This document shows, piece by piece, positions 32,801 through 40,754 of a DNA stretch of 64,000 bases (position 1 is the first letter of the stretch; each line of letters begins with the position of its first letter). The stretch lies in NCBI GenBank assembly GCA_958296285.1, contig OY282459.1:1532762-1596761 (forward strand). The letters are read 5' to 3'. Source of the DNA: an uncultured Alphaproteobacteria bacterium. GTDB lineage: Bacteria; Pseudomonadota; Alphaproteobacteria; JAPOUT01; G958296285. A program made the translations under genes and the position numbers. The notes beneath the pieces are model-generated. The model searched no databases. It was not told the DNA's origin and worked only from the letters and a program-made list of their open reading frames with translations.

Positions 32801-35800
32801 CATGACGAGCGCGCCCTGAAAGAGTCCTTCATTGGTAAAAATGTTGCTCTGATCGTCCATGACGAGGGTCGCGCCGCGATTGTAATTGCGGACGATTCCG
32901 TCATAGGGAGGGCGTTCCAAGCCATAGGCGTCAAAGCGAACGTTAGTAGACAGGTTGACCTGGCTCAGACCGGCGATGACCACCTCCAGCCCTGCGGTGG
33001 CTCGCGTGGGGGCGCTTTTGAGCACGGGCGGGTCGGCGGGCGGCTCTGTGGGATTCAGAGCTTCCAACTCAGAATCCGTGATGTCCTGCCGCACGCGGTA
33101 GACAACATTGCCGACTCGGAAAAGATTGCCCCGGAAATATTTCACAGTATTTCCCCACCCTTGGACAGAGCCGGAAAGGAGAAGAAGGGAGCGCTGCTGC
33201 TCGGTCAGCGCGTTCAGAGCGGTAAGATCGCCGGCGCTGATGGACGAGTCAATTTCAACGACAATTCCGCCAACTCGGAAAAAATCGCCTGCGGCGTAGA
33301 CCGTGTCGGGATTCCAAACATTGAGGATGCCCGCGCGAACATTGCCGCCGATAGAATTGGCTTTCTGCAGCCTTTCATCATAGATGGAGGGCGGCGTGAC
33401 GTGGCTGTTGAAATCGGCGAGTTGGCTGTCGGTGAGTCCTGGATCCAAGCGGAGCAGCACTTCGCCGATGCGGAAAATGTCGCCCGCTTCATATGTCGTG
33501 TCGGCGCTCCATGCCGGGAAGAATTCGGCGTTGCTGACATTGCTCCGCGCGACAATGCTCGTCCCTATAGGACCGAGCGGAGCGGAGAGATATCGGTTCA
33601 GCTGGGACACGGGGGAGCCTCCGCCGAATGTCCCGCCATCCACGGAGAAGACGATATTGCCGACTCGGAATTGATCGCCGACCTGATAAGTGGCGGTGGC
33701 GCTCCATTCGGGAACGCTTGTGTCAACCACGGCGGAGAGAAGCCCTGTCGTCTCGCGGCTTGGCGCGGTCGCGGCTCTGTTGATGGCGACGAGGTCTCTG
33801 CCTGTGATGTCGCTTCGGACTCTGACGGATCTGCCGCCGATCCTAAAACCTCCGCCTGGCGCGTAGATATTGGCGGTGCGGCGGCTCCATGCGGGGACAG
33901 CGGACGGCGCGACTGCGGTCACGCCATCGGGCGCGGCGGTCGGCGCGGCGGCGAGACCGTTCAGCGCGGTCAATTGATCCTCGGTGATGTCGCCCGAGAC
34001 CACGTGATACATCAGAGTCCCGCCTGTGCCGATTGTATAGACATCGCCCGGCGCGTAGTCGGTTGCGGCGGCAAAGGCGGCGGGGGTGGGCGCGCCGTCA
34101 GGCGCGGCGGTCGGCGCGGCAGTGAGCGCGTTCAGATCGGCGAGCTCCTGCCCTGTGGCGGCGGCGGTGAGGGCATAAACAGTCCCCCCGGCTTGGAAAA
34201 GATCGCCGGGAGCGTAGAATGTCCCTGTCCGTTGCGACCATGGCGCGAAGCCTCTCTCTGACGAGAAAGAGTCGGAGATGACCCCTCTATTGACGAGATT
34301 CTGAACGCCGGCGAGGGTTTTGCGCTCTCTTGTCGCCACGGAGAAAGAGCTGCCGCTCAAATCCCCAATGAATCTGATGCCGGTGCTATTAGCCAAATGA
34401 TCAATCCCCGTCCGATCGGGATTGGTCGTGCCCGGATTGAGGGCGTCAGGCGGGGTTGTCAGCGCGTTGAGATTCCGAATCTCTTGGTCGGTCGCGTCCA
34501 AATCCACGAAGAAGACCTCGTCTCTTGGTCCCAGGCGCGAGGTCTCTCGGATCACGCGGAACGAATCCCCGCGCCGATAGACTCTGTTGGCGCTCCAACG
34601 TTCCACGCTCCCAAAGATTTTGAGAAGCGAGGGGACGTTGGGCGGCGGCGTGCCTGGGTCAGCCTCCAAAGGCTGAACCATGGTGGGCGTGGGCGGCGTG
34701 AAAGAGCTGATCTGGAAGAGAAGATGCGCGAGATTCCCTGATGTCGGAACTCTCAAGATCACATCGCCGATAGAGAATTGCGATCCCGCGACAAGGGGGC
34801 TGTAGGGCTGCCAAACTTGATTATTATGCGCGCCCAATTCGGCTTCTATGAGGATTGTGCCGTCATTGGTGAGGGTTCGTCCTGTCGCGCCGTCATTCGC
34901 GCCGTTGAAGGCGAGGGCATTAAGGGTGATGATCGCGCCGCCTTCATTGACGAAATCCGCGCCCCCGCCGATGATCCCGCCGATATTTCCGAAAAACTCA
35001 CCGCTATTGGTGAAGCTGGCGAGATTGGCGACTCTCCCGGTGCGGACGACATTCGCCGTTCCCTGATTGACGAAACTGTTCTCTCCCTCTCCGAGATCGG
35101 ACGCGCCGCGGAAGTTGAAGACGCTGTCCGCCGGATTGACAAAAGCCTTGTCGCCCGCCGCGCCGAGCGTCAGAGACCCTGTGAAGGTTCCGCCGGTGTT
35201 GTTGAAGGTCAAAGCGCCGCCTATCCGCAGATTTCCTGTGAAAGTGCCGGAGTTGGCGAAAGTGGCGGGAGAGCTTCCGAGAATGAGATCGCCCGTGATC
35301 GCGCCGGCGTTGGAGATTGCGGCGCTTGGCGCGATAAGCCTGACAGAGCCGATGACATTTCCCGCAGCCCCAACGGTAAGAGAGGCGGCGGTGTAGGCTT
35401 CTATGCGGACGGCATCGCTCGCGGGGAGCGCGGAGACTGTGCCGCCTATGGTGGCGGAGGCTGTCGGGGTGATGCCGATGTTTGGGAAATCGTGTTCATC
35501 CTCCAGAAGGCGGAGAAAGACTCCGTGATTGCCGGGATCGGGATCAATGTTGCGAATGACAGTGCCTTCCGCCGTCATGACGCTGATGCTTCTGCCGATA
35601 CGCTCTGAGGAGATTTCAGGAAGAACGGCGACCGCCGCGCCATCCGCGAAAACTCCGCCGGGCTTGACGATGGCTTGGGTTCCGGTGACAGCTTGGGGGG
35701 CTAGCAGGACGCGATCTCCGGTTACGGGGTCGGTGCGGCGGACGGGATCGAATCCGATGAGGATAGAGCCTCCGGTGGCGAAATGGCGGATATAGGGCAT

Positions 35801-38800
35801 GGAATAGACGCCTCTATCATCTCTGTAATAGATAGGCAGATTGGCGGCGGTGCTTTCAATGCCGCCGGAATAGGTGTCCCTGTTGTCGCAGCTGAGCACA
35901 CGCGCGTTGGCTCCTGGGGTTGCGAGCAGGGCGGGGTCTGCGCGTCTTCCGCATCGTTTTTCGGGCCTTCCCACGCCTGTCGTGATTCTGATGACATTGC
36001 TCACGACAGAGAGCAGCCCTTGATCGCTGTAGAGTCCGCCGAGCGCGGGGATGCTGTCGGCTTGAAGGAGCGGGATGAGGCTTCCTGCGGGGATTCCGCC
36101 CTCTCCTGCCGTGACTCGGACATTCCCGAGCGTGAGGGTCGGGGTCACCGCGCCGAGATTGGCGATCGGCGCTGAGGGGATCGCTCCCGCGTTGGCGATA
36201 TTGAATTGGAGGATTCCGCTTGTCTGCGTGAAACTCTCCAGCCCCGCGAAAGTGATGGGATTGGAGATTGCGATCCCTGTCTGTGAGGAGTCGGGGGCGC
36301 TCATGAGCGCGTTGATCGCCATGATTTCGGCCGTCATGGAAGTGGAGACGACAAAGAGATTATTTCCGACTCGGAATCGGTCTCCCATGGCGTAATCCGT
36401 GTCAGCGCTCCATGCCGCCACGGAGGCTATGGCGGGGGCGGCGTCTAGGGCGAAGGTTCCTGTATTTGTGAGAGAGTCCGTGCCAAGGCCGAAATCGGGA
36501 GAGGCGGTGATGGTCATCAGCCCTGCATTAATGACGGCGTCATCGCCTGCGCCGAGATCAAATGATCCTGTGAAAGCGCCCGCGTTGGTGAATCTGTCCG
36601 CTATGCCGCTTCCTTGAATGACTCCATAGACCGTTCCGCGATTGTTAATTTCGGCGGAGACTGTGGTTTGCAATCGGACGGCTCTGCGGGCGGCGTCTCC
36701 CGCCGTTCCGACAGTCGCGCCTTGCGCGATGGTGAGTCCGATTCCGCCCGTTCCTGTGGAAACGAGATTAATAATGGCGGTGACCGGGGCTTGCGTTCCG
36801 GATGTCGTATGAGTTCCGCCTGAGATTATGGCGTTCACCGCGCCCGCGCCTGCGGCTTGGGCGCTGATGGCGTCGCTCGCGCCGAGCGCGGAGGTTGAGC
36901 CGGCGATATTGAGAGAGACTCCGCCGCCGCCGGAAGCGCGGATGGCGTGGTTGCCGGATCTCGCGTCCATATTGGCGACTCTTGTGCCTGCGGCGGTCGT
37001 GATGGTGATGGTTTCGGTTTCCGTGGCGGATGTGATGAGGCGGAGCGCGGGGGTTGAGAGCAAGTAATCCGCGCCTTTGACGATATCCGCCGCGCCGGCG
37101 CGAACATGGATTTCGCCGCCGTCTCCCGAATGGAAGATATAGGGCGTGTTTCCTGAAGTGGCGGCGTAGAAGATTTTGAGCGCGTCTTGATCGGCGGCTA
37201 TTCCATCGCTTTGCGCCGTGTCGCAGACGACCTCCCCGCCGGCGGGGATTTTCCCGCAGACTCCGGCATTGAGGGTGATCTGCAATATGTCAAATCCGCC
37301 TTCATTGACGAAAGTGAGAGTTCCTTGACCGGCGCTAAAAATGGGATCTGCCGTGGGGCTAGTGGCTGCGCGGTCAATGGGGCCTCCGGATGATGAGGTG
37401 CTTTGCGCGACGAGCGGGATGACCGCCCCGCCGACTCCGCCGACAATAGAGATGGAGATAAGGTTGCTGCCGAACTGGGCGACCCCCGAGAGCCCTAAAT
37501 TCAGAAGCGCGTTTGCCGCCGTGACGGATGAGGGCAGAAGGTTCGGATCAAGATTGAAGCGCAGCACCGGCGCCTCTGCCGCGCCGCCCCCGGTAAAAGC
37601 CTCAAGATTATTGAAAGCGATGGGCATGCCGCCATTAGCGGCGACATCCACGATAATCGTCCCCCCTTCTTCTAAGACCAGACCGTCAGTTCCGCCGCCA
37701 AAATCGGAGTCGCCGGTGATCCTCATCACGCCATGATTATTAACCCTGTCATCGCCGCCGCCCATGTCAAGCGTTCCGGCGAACCTTCCTCTCATGTCCA
37801 GTTCGTCCGCGCCCGCGCCCATATCAAGCGCTCCGGCGAAACTTCCTGTGGGGGTGATTTCCAAGAGATCATTGCCGGCGAAACTTTGGAAATCGCCGAT
37901 GATCGCGCCTCCGGAAGAAACCCTGTTGCCCTCCCAGGTTCCCGTTGTGGCAACGCGGTCGGTGGTGTCGTCTGTGTTGGAGCCTCGCAGGAAGATGGCG
38001 CGCGTGGCGGCTCCTATGGCGCGAACGGTCGCGCCTTCGGCGATATCTATCGTGAGCTGCCCCGTTCCTGTGCCGTCTCCTGAATTGAGAACGACAGCGC
38101 CTTGGACATTGCCTTGAGTGCCGGAGACTGTATGCGTTCCGCCTGTGATGCTTACGCTGACATCGCCGGTGCCTGCGTTTGAGGCGACTATGGCATCGCT
38201 GCCCGCGCCTGTGGCGGATGTATCGCCGCTGACGGTGACGTCAATGTCTCCTGTCACGTCTTCGTCCGTGATGAAGGCTTCAACAGCCCCACTGCCGGCC
38301 CTTCCAACGGTGGAAACATCGCCGGCGATATTCAGAGTGATTCCGTGAGCGCCTTCTGCCGCGTCAAGAGAAACAAAAATCCCTTCCTCGCTAGCGCCTG
38401 TGTCCAGATTGGAGACGGTCGTGCCTTCGGCGGTCGTGAGATAGAAACTGCCGTCATTGCCTGATCTCATAGAGATGGCGGCTCCGGCGGCGGATGTCGC
38501 GGGATTGACGATGCTCCCCGCATTGATATGAATTTCGCCGCCCTGGCTCCTCCAGTCAATGGAGGGCGTTATGCCTGACGGGGCGTCATAGAGGAGAGCG
38601 ATGCCTCTCCTGGAAGTGGCTATTCCAGTCGCGGACGCCGTCCCGCACGTCACTTCATAAACCGCCTCGCCGGGAGCCATGGCGTCTCGGCTTCTCGGCG
38701 CGTTTCCGCAATATCGGGTGAGGTCTATCCGCAGCCTGCTAGCCGACACGAAGAGAACGCCGAAATTGGTCGTCAGACCGCTGATGTCCACGGGGTCGTT

Positions 38801-40687
38801 GCTCGTGCTCGTCCACCGGATAAGCGGAAGCCCCCCGGACGGGATCTCCGCGCCGTTGACGTCCACGATCTCTATCGCCCCCGCGGTGAAAGCGGGCAAG
38901 ACGCTTCCCAGATCGCCCAGATGGAGAAGCGCGCTGTTGGGGATAACGCTCGCATCTAGGCGGAAGCGGAGAATTCCGCTCGTCTGCGTGAAACTTTCCA
39001 GCCCTGTCGCGGCGGCGGCGAAGGCCTGATCCACCCCTGCCGTGCTGGTGCTGGGCGGCGTGCTTGCGGGGAGCGCGTTGATCGCGTCAATTTCGGTCTG
39101 CATGGTGGTGGAGACGATAAAGTGGTTGGAGCCGATTCGGAATCGGTCTCCCGTGGTGTAATCCACGTCAGCGCTCCATGCTTCCACTTCTTCTATGACG
39201 AGCGTTCCTTCATTGGTGAAAGAGTCCGTTCCCGCGCCGAAATCCATGCTCGCGCCGCGACCCGTGCCAAGCGTGAGCGTTCCTTGATTGGTGAGAGCGT
39301 CATTTCCCGCGCCGAGATCCATGCTCCCAATCGTGGCTGTTCCTGTATTATGGAAAACGTCATTTCCCGCGCCGAGATCCATGCTCCCGATTGTGGCTGT
39401 TCCCGCGTTGCGGAATTCGTCAGTTGCCGCGCCCATATTAATATCGCCGGTGAAAACTCCGCCCAACGCGTTCTCAAAGAGATCGTTCACTGTGGTGCTT
39501 ACGAAATCGCCGGTGATCATTCCCGCGCTAGAGACTCTGTTCCCCGCCCAATTGCAATCGTCGTCCATGGCGTCTGTGACGTCCGGGCAATCGCCCGTTG
39601 CAATAGTCCGCGCGGTCGTGGCCGTGGCGCTGCCGCTGTCAATGTTGATTCCGACAGTAGAACTCCCCGTCGCTTGCAAGATCGCGCCTGACGAAATATC
39701 CACCGTGATTTGCCCGGAAGTGTTGGTGCTAAACTCCGTGACGGCGGCTCCCGCATTGGCGGTATGCGTGCCGCCGATGATGTCTATATGCGTCTCTCCC
39801 GCCGCCCGCGTCTCTATGGTTGCCTGAGTTGCGACTGTGGATCCCGAGCTCGTATTGCCGCTGACAGTCATAAAAATATCGCCGCCTAGGGTAAAAGCGT
39901 CCACAGCAATGTCATTCCTGTTAGAGACATCGCCGGCGATCTCCATATAAACATCCTGCCCTCCCGTGCCTTGGTTGCTCGCCCCCACGGATGAACTGCC
40001 TCCCAGCTCATTGGAAATCGTTACGCCTGAAGCGATGACGATTCGGATATCGCCCATGCTGCCTGTCGCAGTTGCAACCCTCACCACGCCGCCCGTAGCA
40101 CGTGTGGAAGTGCTAGGCAGAACAACCGAGCCGGAGAGAATATGAATCTCCCCGCCTGCCCCTGTATGACTGATGAATTCCGCCGCGTCCGTCCTGCGAT
40201 AGACGATGGCGAGATCAGCTTCGCTATATTCAATCCCCACGTCATAGGGAGGCGTGGAGGTGGTGAGGTCTGTCTCATCGCAGATGATTTGATTGGCGGC
40301 GTAATCGTTATCGCCCAGATTCGCCGACCATCCATTGGCGGCGGTCATGCCGTCTTCTCCGCCCGGCGCGCCTGTGATTATCCCATCCGCCCGATAAAGA
40401 CGCTCTACGCCGCCGATCGTGGATCTGACGATTCTCCCTCTCGCATAGCTTATTTCTTCGGCGTAGCTGGAAAAGCGGCTCGTGCCTGCCGTGGCGGTAG
40501 AGCCTGTGCCGCATTCATCGGCGGCGAGGGCTTCGCGCGGCATAATCGCCCCCGACAGCGCGAGCATCAGCCCAACCGTCAGCGCCGCAAGCATCAGAGA
40601 CGCGAGCATCCGAGACGCGAGCGTCCGAGACGCCATCAAGCGCGTTGCCCATAGCGGGCGCATTCCAGACCGCGATCTATATTCCAT
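26834..40687 (-). CDS. Giant autotransporter-like surface protein, 4617 aa, most varied passenger
   Basis: ATG 40687 has the best ribosome site in the window, GGGGGAGGAG (40696-40705), 8 nt upstream. The leader of about 55 residues carries a 5-residue repeat (SRTLA/SRMLA/SLMLA) before ALA|ADECG. The family N-domain is followed by modules with Cys pairs at about 38690, 37270, 35955, 31470, 30815 and 29145. Between about 34825 and 33000 lie nine consecutive W/Y/GD/F mini-modules. The surrounding stretch (about 35700-31500) departs from the module pattern and is rich in NxGxFxG rungs. Isolated mini-modules also occur at about 39185-39030, 36420-36250 and 29710-29530. The linker pair ECDLALISKQGSCSW (about 27730-27685) precedes a barrel that covers about 27690-26837 and ends NYAF. 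The reading frame is intact throughout despite its size. It is the most likely member to bind a distinct ligand, by inference from the mini-module cluster. Confidence 0.92.
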   Translation of the reverse strand: MEYRSRSGMRPLWATRLMASRTLASRMLASLMLAALTVGLMLALSGAIMPREALAADECGTGSTATAGTSRFSSYAEEISYARGRIVRSTIGGVERLYRADGIITGAPGGEDGMTAANGWSANLGDNDYAANQIICDETDLTTSTPPYDVGIEYSEADLAIVYRRTDAAEFISHTGAGGEIHILSGSVVLPSTSTRATGGVVRVATATGSMGDIRIVIASGVTISNELGGSSSVGASNQGTGGQDVYMEIAGDVSNRNDIAVDAFTLGGDIFMTVSGNTSSGSTVATQATIETRAAGETHIDIIGGTHTANAGAAVTEFSTNTSGQITVDISSGAILQATGSSTVGINIDSGSATATTARTIATGDCPDVTDAMDDDCNWAGNRVSSAGMITGDFVSTTVNDLFENALGGVFTGDINMGAATDEFRNAGTATIGSMDLGAGNDVFHNTGTATIGSMDLGAGNDALTNQGTLTLGTGRGASMDFGAGTDSFTNEGTLVIEEVEAWSADVDYTTGDRFRIGSNHFIVSTTMQTEIDAINALPASTPPSTSTAGVDQAFAAAATGLESFTQTSGILRFRLDASVIPNSALLHLGDLGSVLPAFTAGAIEIVDVNGAEIPSGGLPLIRWTSTSNDPVDISGLTTNFGVLFVSASRLRIDLTRYCGNAPRSRDAMAPGEAVYEVTCGTASATGIATSRRGIALLYDAPSGITPSIDWRSQGGEIHINAGSIVNPATSAAGAAISMRSGNDGSFYLTTAEGTTVSNLDTGASEEGIFVSLDAAEGAHGITLNIAGDVSTVGRAGSGAVEAFITDEDVTGDIDVTVSGDTSATGAGSDAIVASNAGTGDVSVSITGGTHTVSGTQGNVQGAVVLNSGDGTGTGQLTIDIAEGATVRAIGAATRAIFLRGSNTDDTTDRVATTGTWEGNRVSSGGAIIGDFQSFAGNDLLEITPTGSFAGALDMGAGADELDMRGRFAGTLDMGGGDDRVNNHGVMRITGDSDFGGGTDGLVLEEGGTIIVDVAANGGMPIAFNNLEAFTGGGAAEAPVLRFNLDPNLLPSSVTAANALLNLGLSGVAQFGSNLISISIVGGVGGAVIPLVAQSTSSSGGPIDRAATSPTADPIFSAGQGTLTFVNEGGFDILQITLNAGVCGKIPAGGEVVCDTAQSDGIAADQDALKIFYAATSGNTPYIFHSGDGGEIHVRAGAADIVKGADYLLSTPALRLITSATETETITITTAAGTRVANMDARSGNHAIRASGGGGVSLNIAGSTSALGASDAISAQAAGAGAVNAIISGGTHTTSGTQAPVTAIINLVSTGTGGIGLTIAQGATVGTAGDAARRAVRLQTTVSAEINNRGTVYGVIQGSGIADRFTNAGAFTGSFDLGAGDDAVINAGLMTITASPDFGLGTDSLTNTGTFALDAAPAIASVAAWSADTDYAMGDRFRVGNNLFVVSTSMTAEIMAINALMSAPDSSQTGIAISNPITFAGLESFTQTSGILQFNIANAGAIPSAPIANLGAVTPTLTLGNVRVTAGEGGIPAGSLIPLLQADSIPALGGLYSDQGLLSVVSNVIRITTGVGRPEKRCGRRADPALLATPGANARVLSCDNRDTYSGGIESTAANLPIYYRDDRGVYSMPYIRHFATGGSILIGFDPVRRTDPVTGDRVLLAPQAVTGTQAIVKPGGVFADGAAVAVLPEISSERIGRSISVMTAEGTVIRNIDPDPGNHGVFLRLLEDEHDFPNIGITPTASATIGGTVSALPASDAVRIEAYTAASLTVGAAGNVIGSVRLIAPSAAISNAGAITGDLILGSSPATFANSGTFTGNLRIGGALTFNNTGGTFTGSLTLGAAGDKAFVNPADSVFNFRGASDLGEGENSFVNQGTANVVRTGRVANLASFTNSGEFFGNIGGIIGGGADFVNEGGAIITLNALAFNGANDGATGRTLTNDGTILIEAELGAHNNQVWQPYSPLVAGSQFSIGDVILRVPTSGNLAHLLFQISSFTPPTPTMVQPLEADPGTPPPNVPSLLKIFGSVERWSANRVYRRGDSFRVIRETSRLGPRDEVFFVDLDATDQEIRNLNALTTPPDALNPGTTNPDRTGIDHLANSTGIRFIGDLSGSSFSVATRERKTLAGVQNLVNRGVISDSFSSERGFAPWSQRTGTFYAPGDLFQAGGTVYALTAAATGQELADLNALTAAPTAAPDGAPTPAAFAAATDYAPGDVYTIGTGGTLMYHVVSGDITEDQLTALNGLAAAPTAAPDGVTAVAPSAVPAWSRRTANIYAPGGGFRIGGRSVRVRSDITGRDLVAINRAATAPSRETTGLLSAVVDTSVPEWSATATYQVGDQFRVGNIVFSVDGGTFGGGSPVSQLNRYLSAPLGPIGTSIVARSNVSNAEFFPAWSADTTYEAGDIFRIGEVLLRLDPGLTDSQLADFNSHVTPPSIYDERLQKANSIGGNVRAGILNVWNPDTVYAAGDFFRVGGIVVEIDSSISAGDLTALNALTEQQRSLLLLSGSVQGWGNTVKYFRGNLFRVGNVVYRVRQDITDSELEALNPTEPPADPPVLKSAPTRATAGLEVVIAGLSQVNLSTNVRFDAYGLERPPYDGIVRNYNRGATLVMDDQSNIFTNEGLFQGALVMGGGDDQAVNRGANSIMYIMRSADFGDGADSLTNEGLLVLAQDGLLRYPALIGLETLTNAEGAEIVGDVIADQDNTPTRFINRGIFSGRISLGGGDDIFQNAAPLTIAGRFDFGEGNDRLENSGIITLMPDLRDSGNVITSITTGVNRYVPIPIAGGERIADGHYRLANVYIREGASFPGLERFVNQEGGQVFGTLLDIFGDRSVFQFANAGSFTGSLQFRDGADSVQNTGTMTLTSPSSMGDGADSFTNLGNLVIRGLADPSRTQADTAISGLDSFTLGPSGSLELHYGANSAQFGAIQGQLYLCPTQNQVSFCSGVIQARGDVVLAGRVNLRGVHSSIRRINLVSPDATVNAEGLTVIGGRAAPQRAGEAFLILRNGPNLQVLAVGESLQQVSVQGGVGDAAATAATIDLNARGAVVSSYSQTRSSRPAARLQGTGALSLEVGEGSVVCSGEALFAEVGTERQIFCDTAVHQAETSPPPAAFFLGSGDAAITNRGAITGRIDLFSNGSAVIDNRGTLTLAGFSNFFSDDREESSLTNTGTLVIDVTAPSNYDAVSPNRAGIIGLGSFNQDAGTLRFVFDPASTTGPLFSLDVLNARFASGRLEIVNLNTDLQRGATIDLIVGANIPGNIGLDASGLGSLSFVGEGADRTLRLTLTRAVLAHFCGGNPITQGNAPVSPGTATTQILCDDFLREGIAFSRNDVALLYSFPRALPFIRHTGAGAEIHLTQGSGGVVKIANNDDAAAVSIISSSQAPVAISVASGVLISNEDELGDGNYGILAQNGGNIALNIAGNVFSRNAAAISARSARGNVSLIASGTTFTSGQDAPLIDVLTSGSGNINVDVQAGTHTASSFTSGGPAAITLRAANGQVILNVGAGATVRATETPARAVLITSTNTDAQTARTVGGGTWSGNRITNAGTIQGSLFSGAGRELLEIAQTGRFIGAASTAGGADEIRNAGAFIGAASMGEGADAIVNQGAMTLSSLSMGEGNDVFQNLGQLTISAADLNFGTGTDSFVSAGAMFIDAAAIANRVASWRAPAAGSSNSYVMGSQFRVGRTLFQVTAPNNSAQLTTLNALRTRPTSSTAGITEITPAVRLQNLESFAAGSPAGAQQQGAITFTLPVSDTLLAPLTSSTLTSRGGIVQLGSAAPNFANLEIILLAASNENPSAASGTLSLFTGSQINANTNVAGITSRYGTIMRRAISGSSEHVVEIEVSFFCGGFVATRRAVAPGVATREVVCPLGGGRGIRVGADQQRLAVIYQDARGIPSIRHRGAGGEIHIRAGAGRIVNFLSFPVGEAVGVVTSSTDPVYITTAPGTSVSNLIPFGSSSHGITGQGAGSIYMNIAGSAEVASPAASAIHARTTGRSSLIAIDIAQTAAIRTLRSATRAITLDSPANSSAGSQRTLGPRTGSIWTGNRVSNAGTITGDFQGSRGNDLFENAAAGSFTGAFNSGGGANEIFNAGAMTFNGAVQNVRTLTNTGTIGGEGGTLTLDDGNTVFTHSGVLTGNLDMGGGDDILIVNGGSAGSPVVLAASYEFGAGEDLFRNDGFLQVGGNARFTGLEDFVNGSGMLSVEQDTPITDLPQFRQEADGTLQPILTSAPSEALINAETINLAGMLDVSRIGGGFVMGRIFSRTPTGGLSFTGANAQDFVLDGTTLVRVSALRLGLQTYDSFRQSAWYADRALGRAIRSSECDLALISKQGSCSWMRGTGRIIKHKPGSDTHYDENTYNIMGGFLLSRPNGRFMLIATYEKAEMDISSPGSSNNGSADANRFLMGMLIGSRGEPVIGNVDVDAQLRVGYALYDSRRGLGAETVTSEPELTTITGVFGAEKRTFFRPRGEIARQLFNDWTFIFRSEVGVSSQMANRFLEQGGDFTLITQDISQVLVFSSAFGELRHLTPMRFGTMTSWLRIGADVFLGPSSADIRGILPLTGREFSARGTLEQAMFDIGVGIGYKAAGIEINLGYEGSVSVQTDTNVHNATFRLNYAF
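33000..34825 (-). repeat. Cluster of nine W/Y/GD/F mini-modules in the 4617-aa protein
   Basis: Nine consecutive copies of a 35-60 residue unit lie here. The consensus reads Trp, about five residues, Tyr, two residues, Gly-Asp, Phe, two residues, Gly, then Val-Tyr-x-Val and (D/E)L-x-x-LN-x-L-x-x-P. Examples are FPAWSADTTYEAGDIFRIG, VPEWSATATYQVGDQFRVG and VQGWGNTVKYFRGNLFRVG. Copies are diverged at both DNA and protein level, so this is an old expansion, unlike the 1.2-kb array. The front half (W...Y..GD.F..G..Y.V) resembles the core of carbohydrate-binding module family 5/12. That similarity is suggested by eye only. Confidence 0.8.
39301..39420 (-). repeat. 60-bp tandem repeat, two units, coding
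   Basis: Two adjacent 60-bp copies start CATTTCCCGCGCCGAGATCC on the plus strand (39301 and 39361) and differ at only some positions. Each encodes a 20-residue rung, ATIGSMDLGAGNDxxxNxGT, in the 4617-aa protein. Confidence 0.9.
40586..40630 (-). repeat. 15-bp leader repeat, three units
   Basis: Three 15-bp units of the type CGCGAGCATCCGAGA on the plus strand (40586, 40601, 40616) encode SRTLA, SRMLA and SLMLA in the leader of the 4617-aa protein. The core is close to that of the 30-bp repeat in the next gene's leader. Confidence 0.88.
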
Positions 40688-40729
40688 TTACAAGACTCCT
40701 CCCCCTTCAGGGCAGTGAAGTTCCCAACT

Positions 40730-40753
40730 GTCCTCGTCCCGCCGTGCGAGGAC
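40730..40753 (-). other. Inverted repeat just after the stop of the 1199-aa gene
   Basis: GTCCTCG (40730-40736) and CGAGGAC (40747-40753) form a perfect 7-bp stem with a 10-nt loop, beginning one base after the TAA at 40755-40757. No T-tract follows, so it is not a standard intrinsic terminator. It lies 25 nt upstream of the strong ribosome site of the 4617-aa gene and could protect mRNA ends or weaken read-through. Confidence 0.45.
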
Positions 40754-40754
40754 G

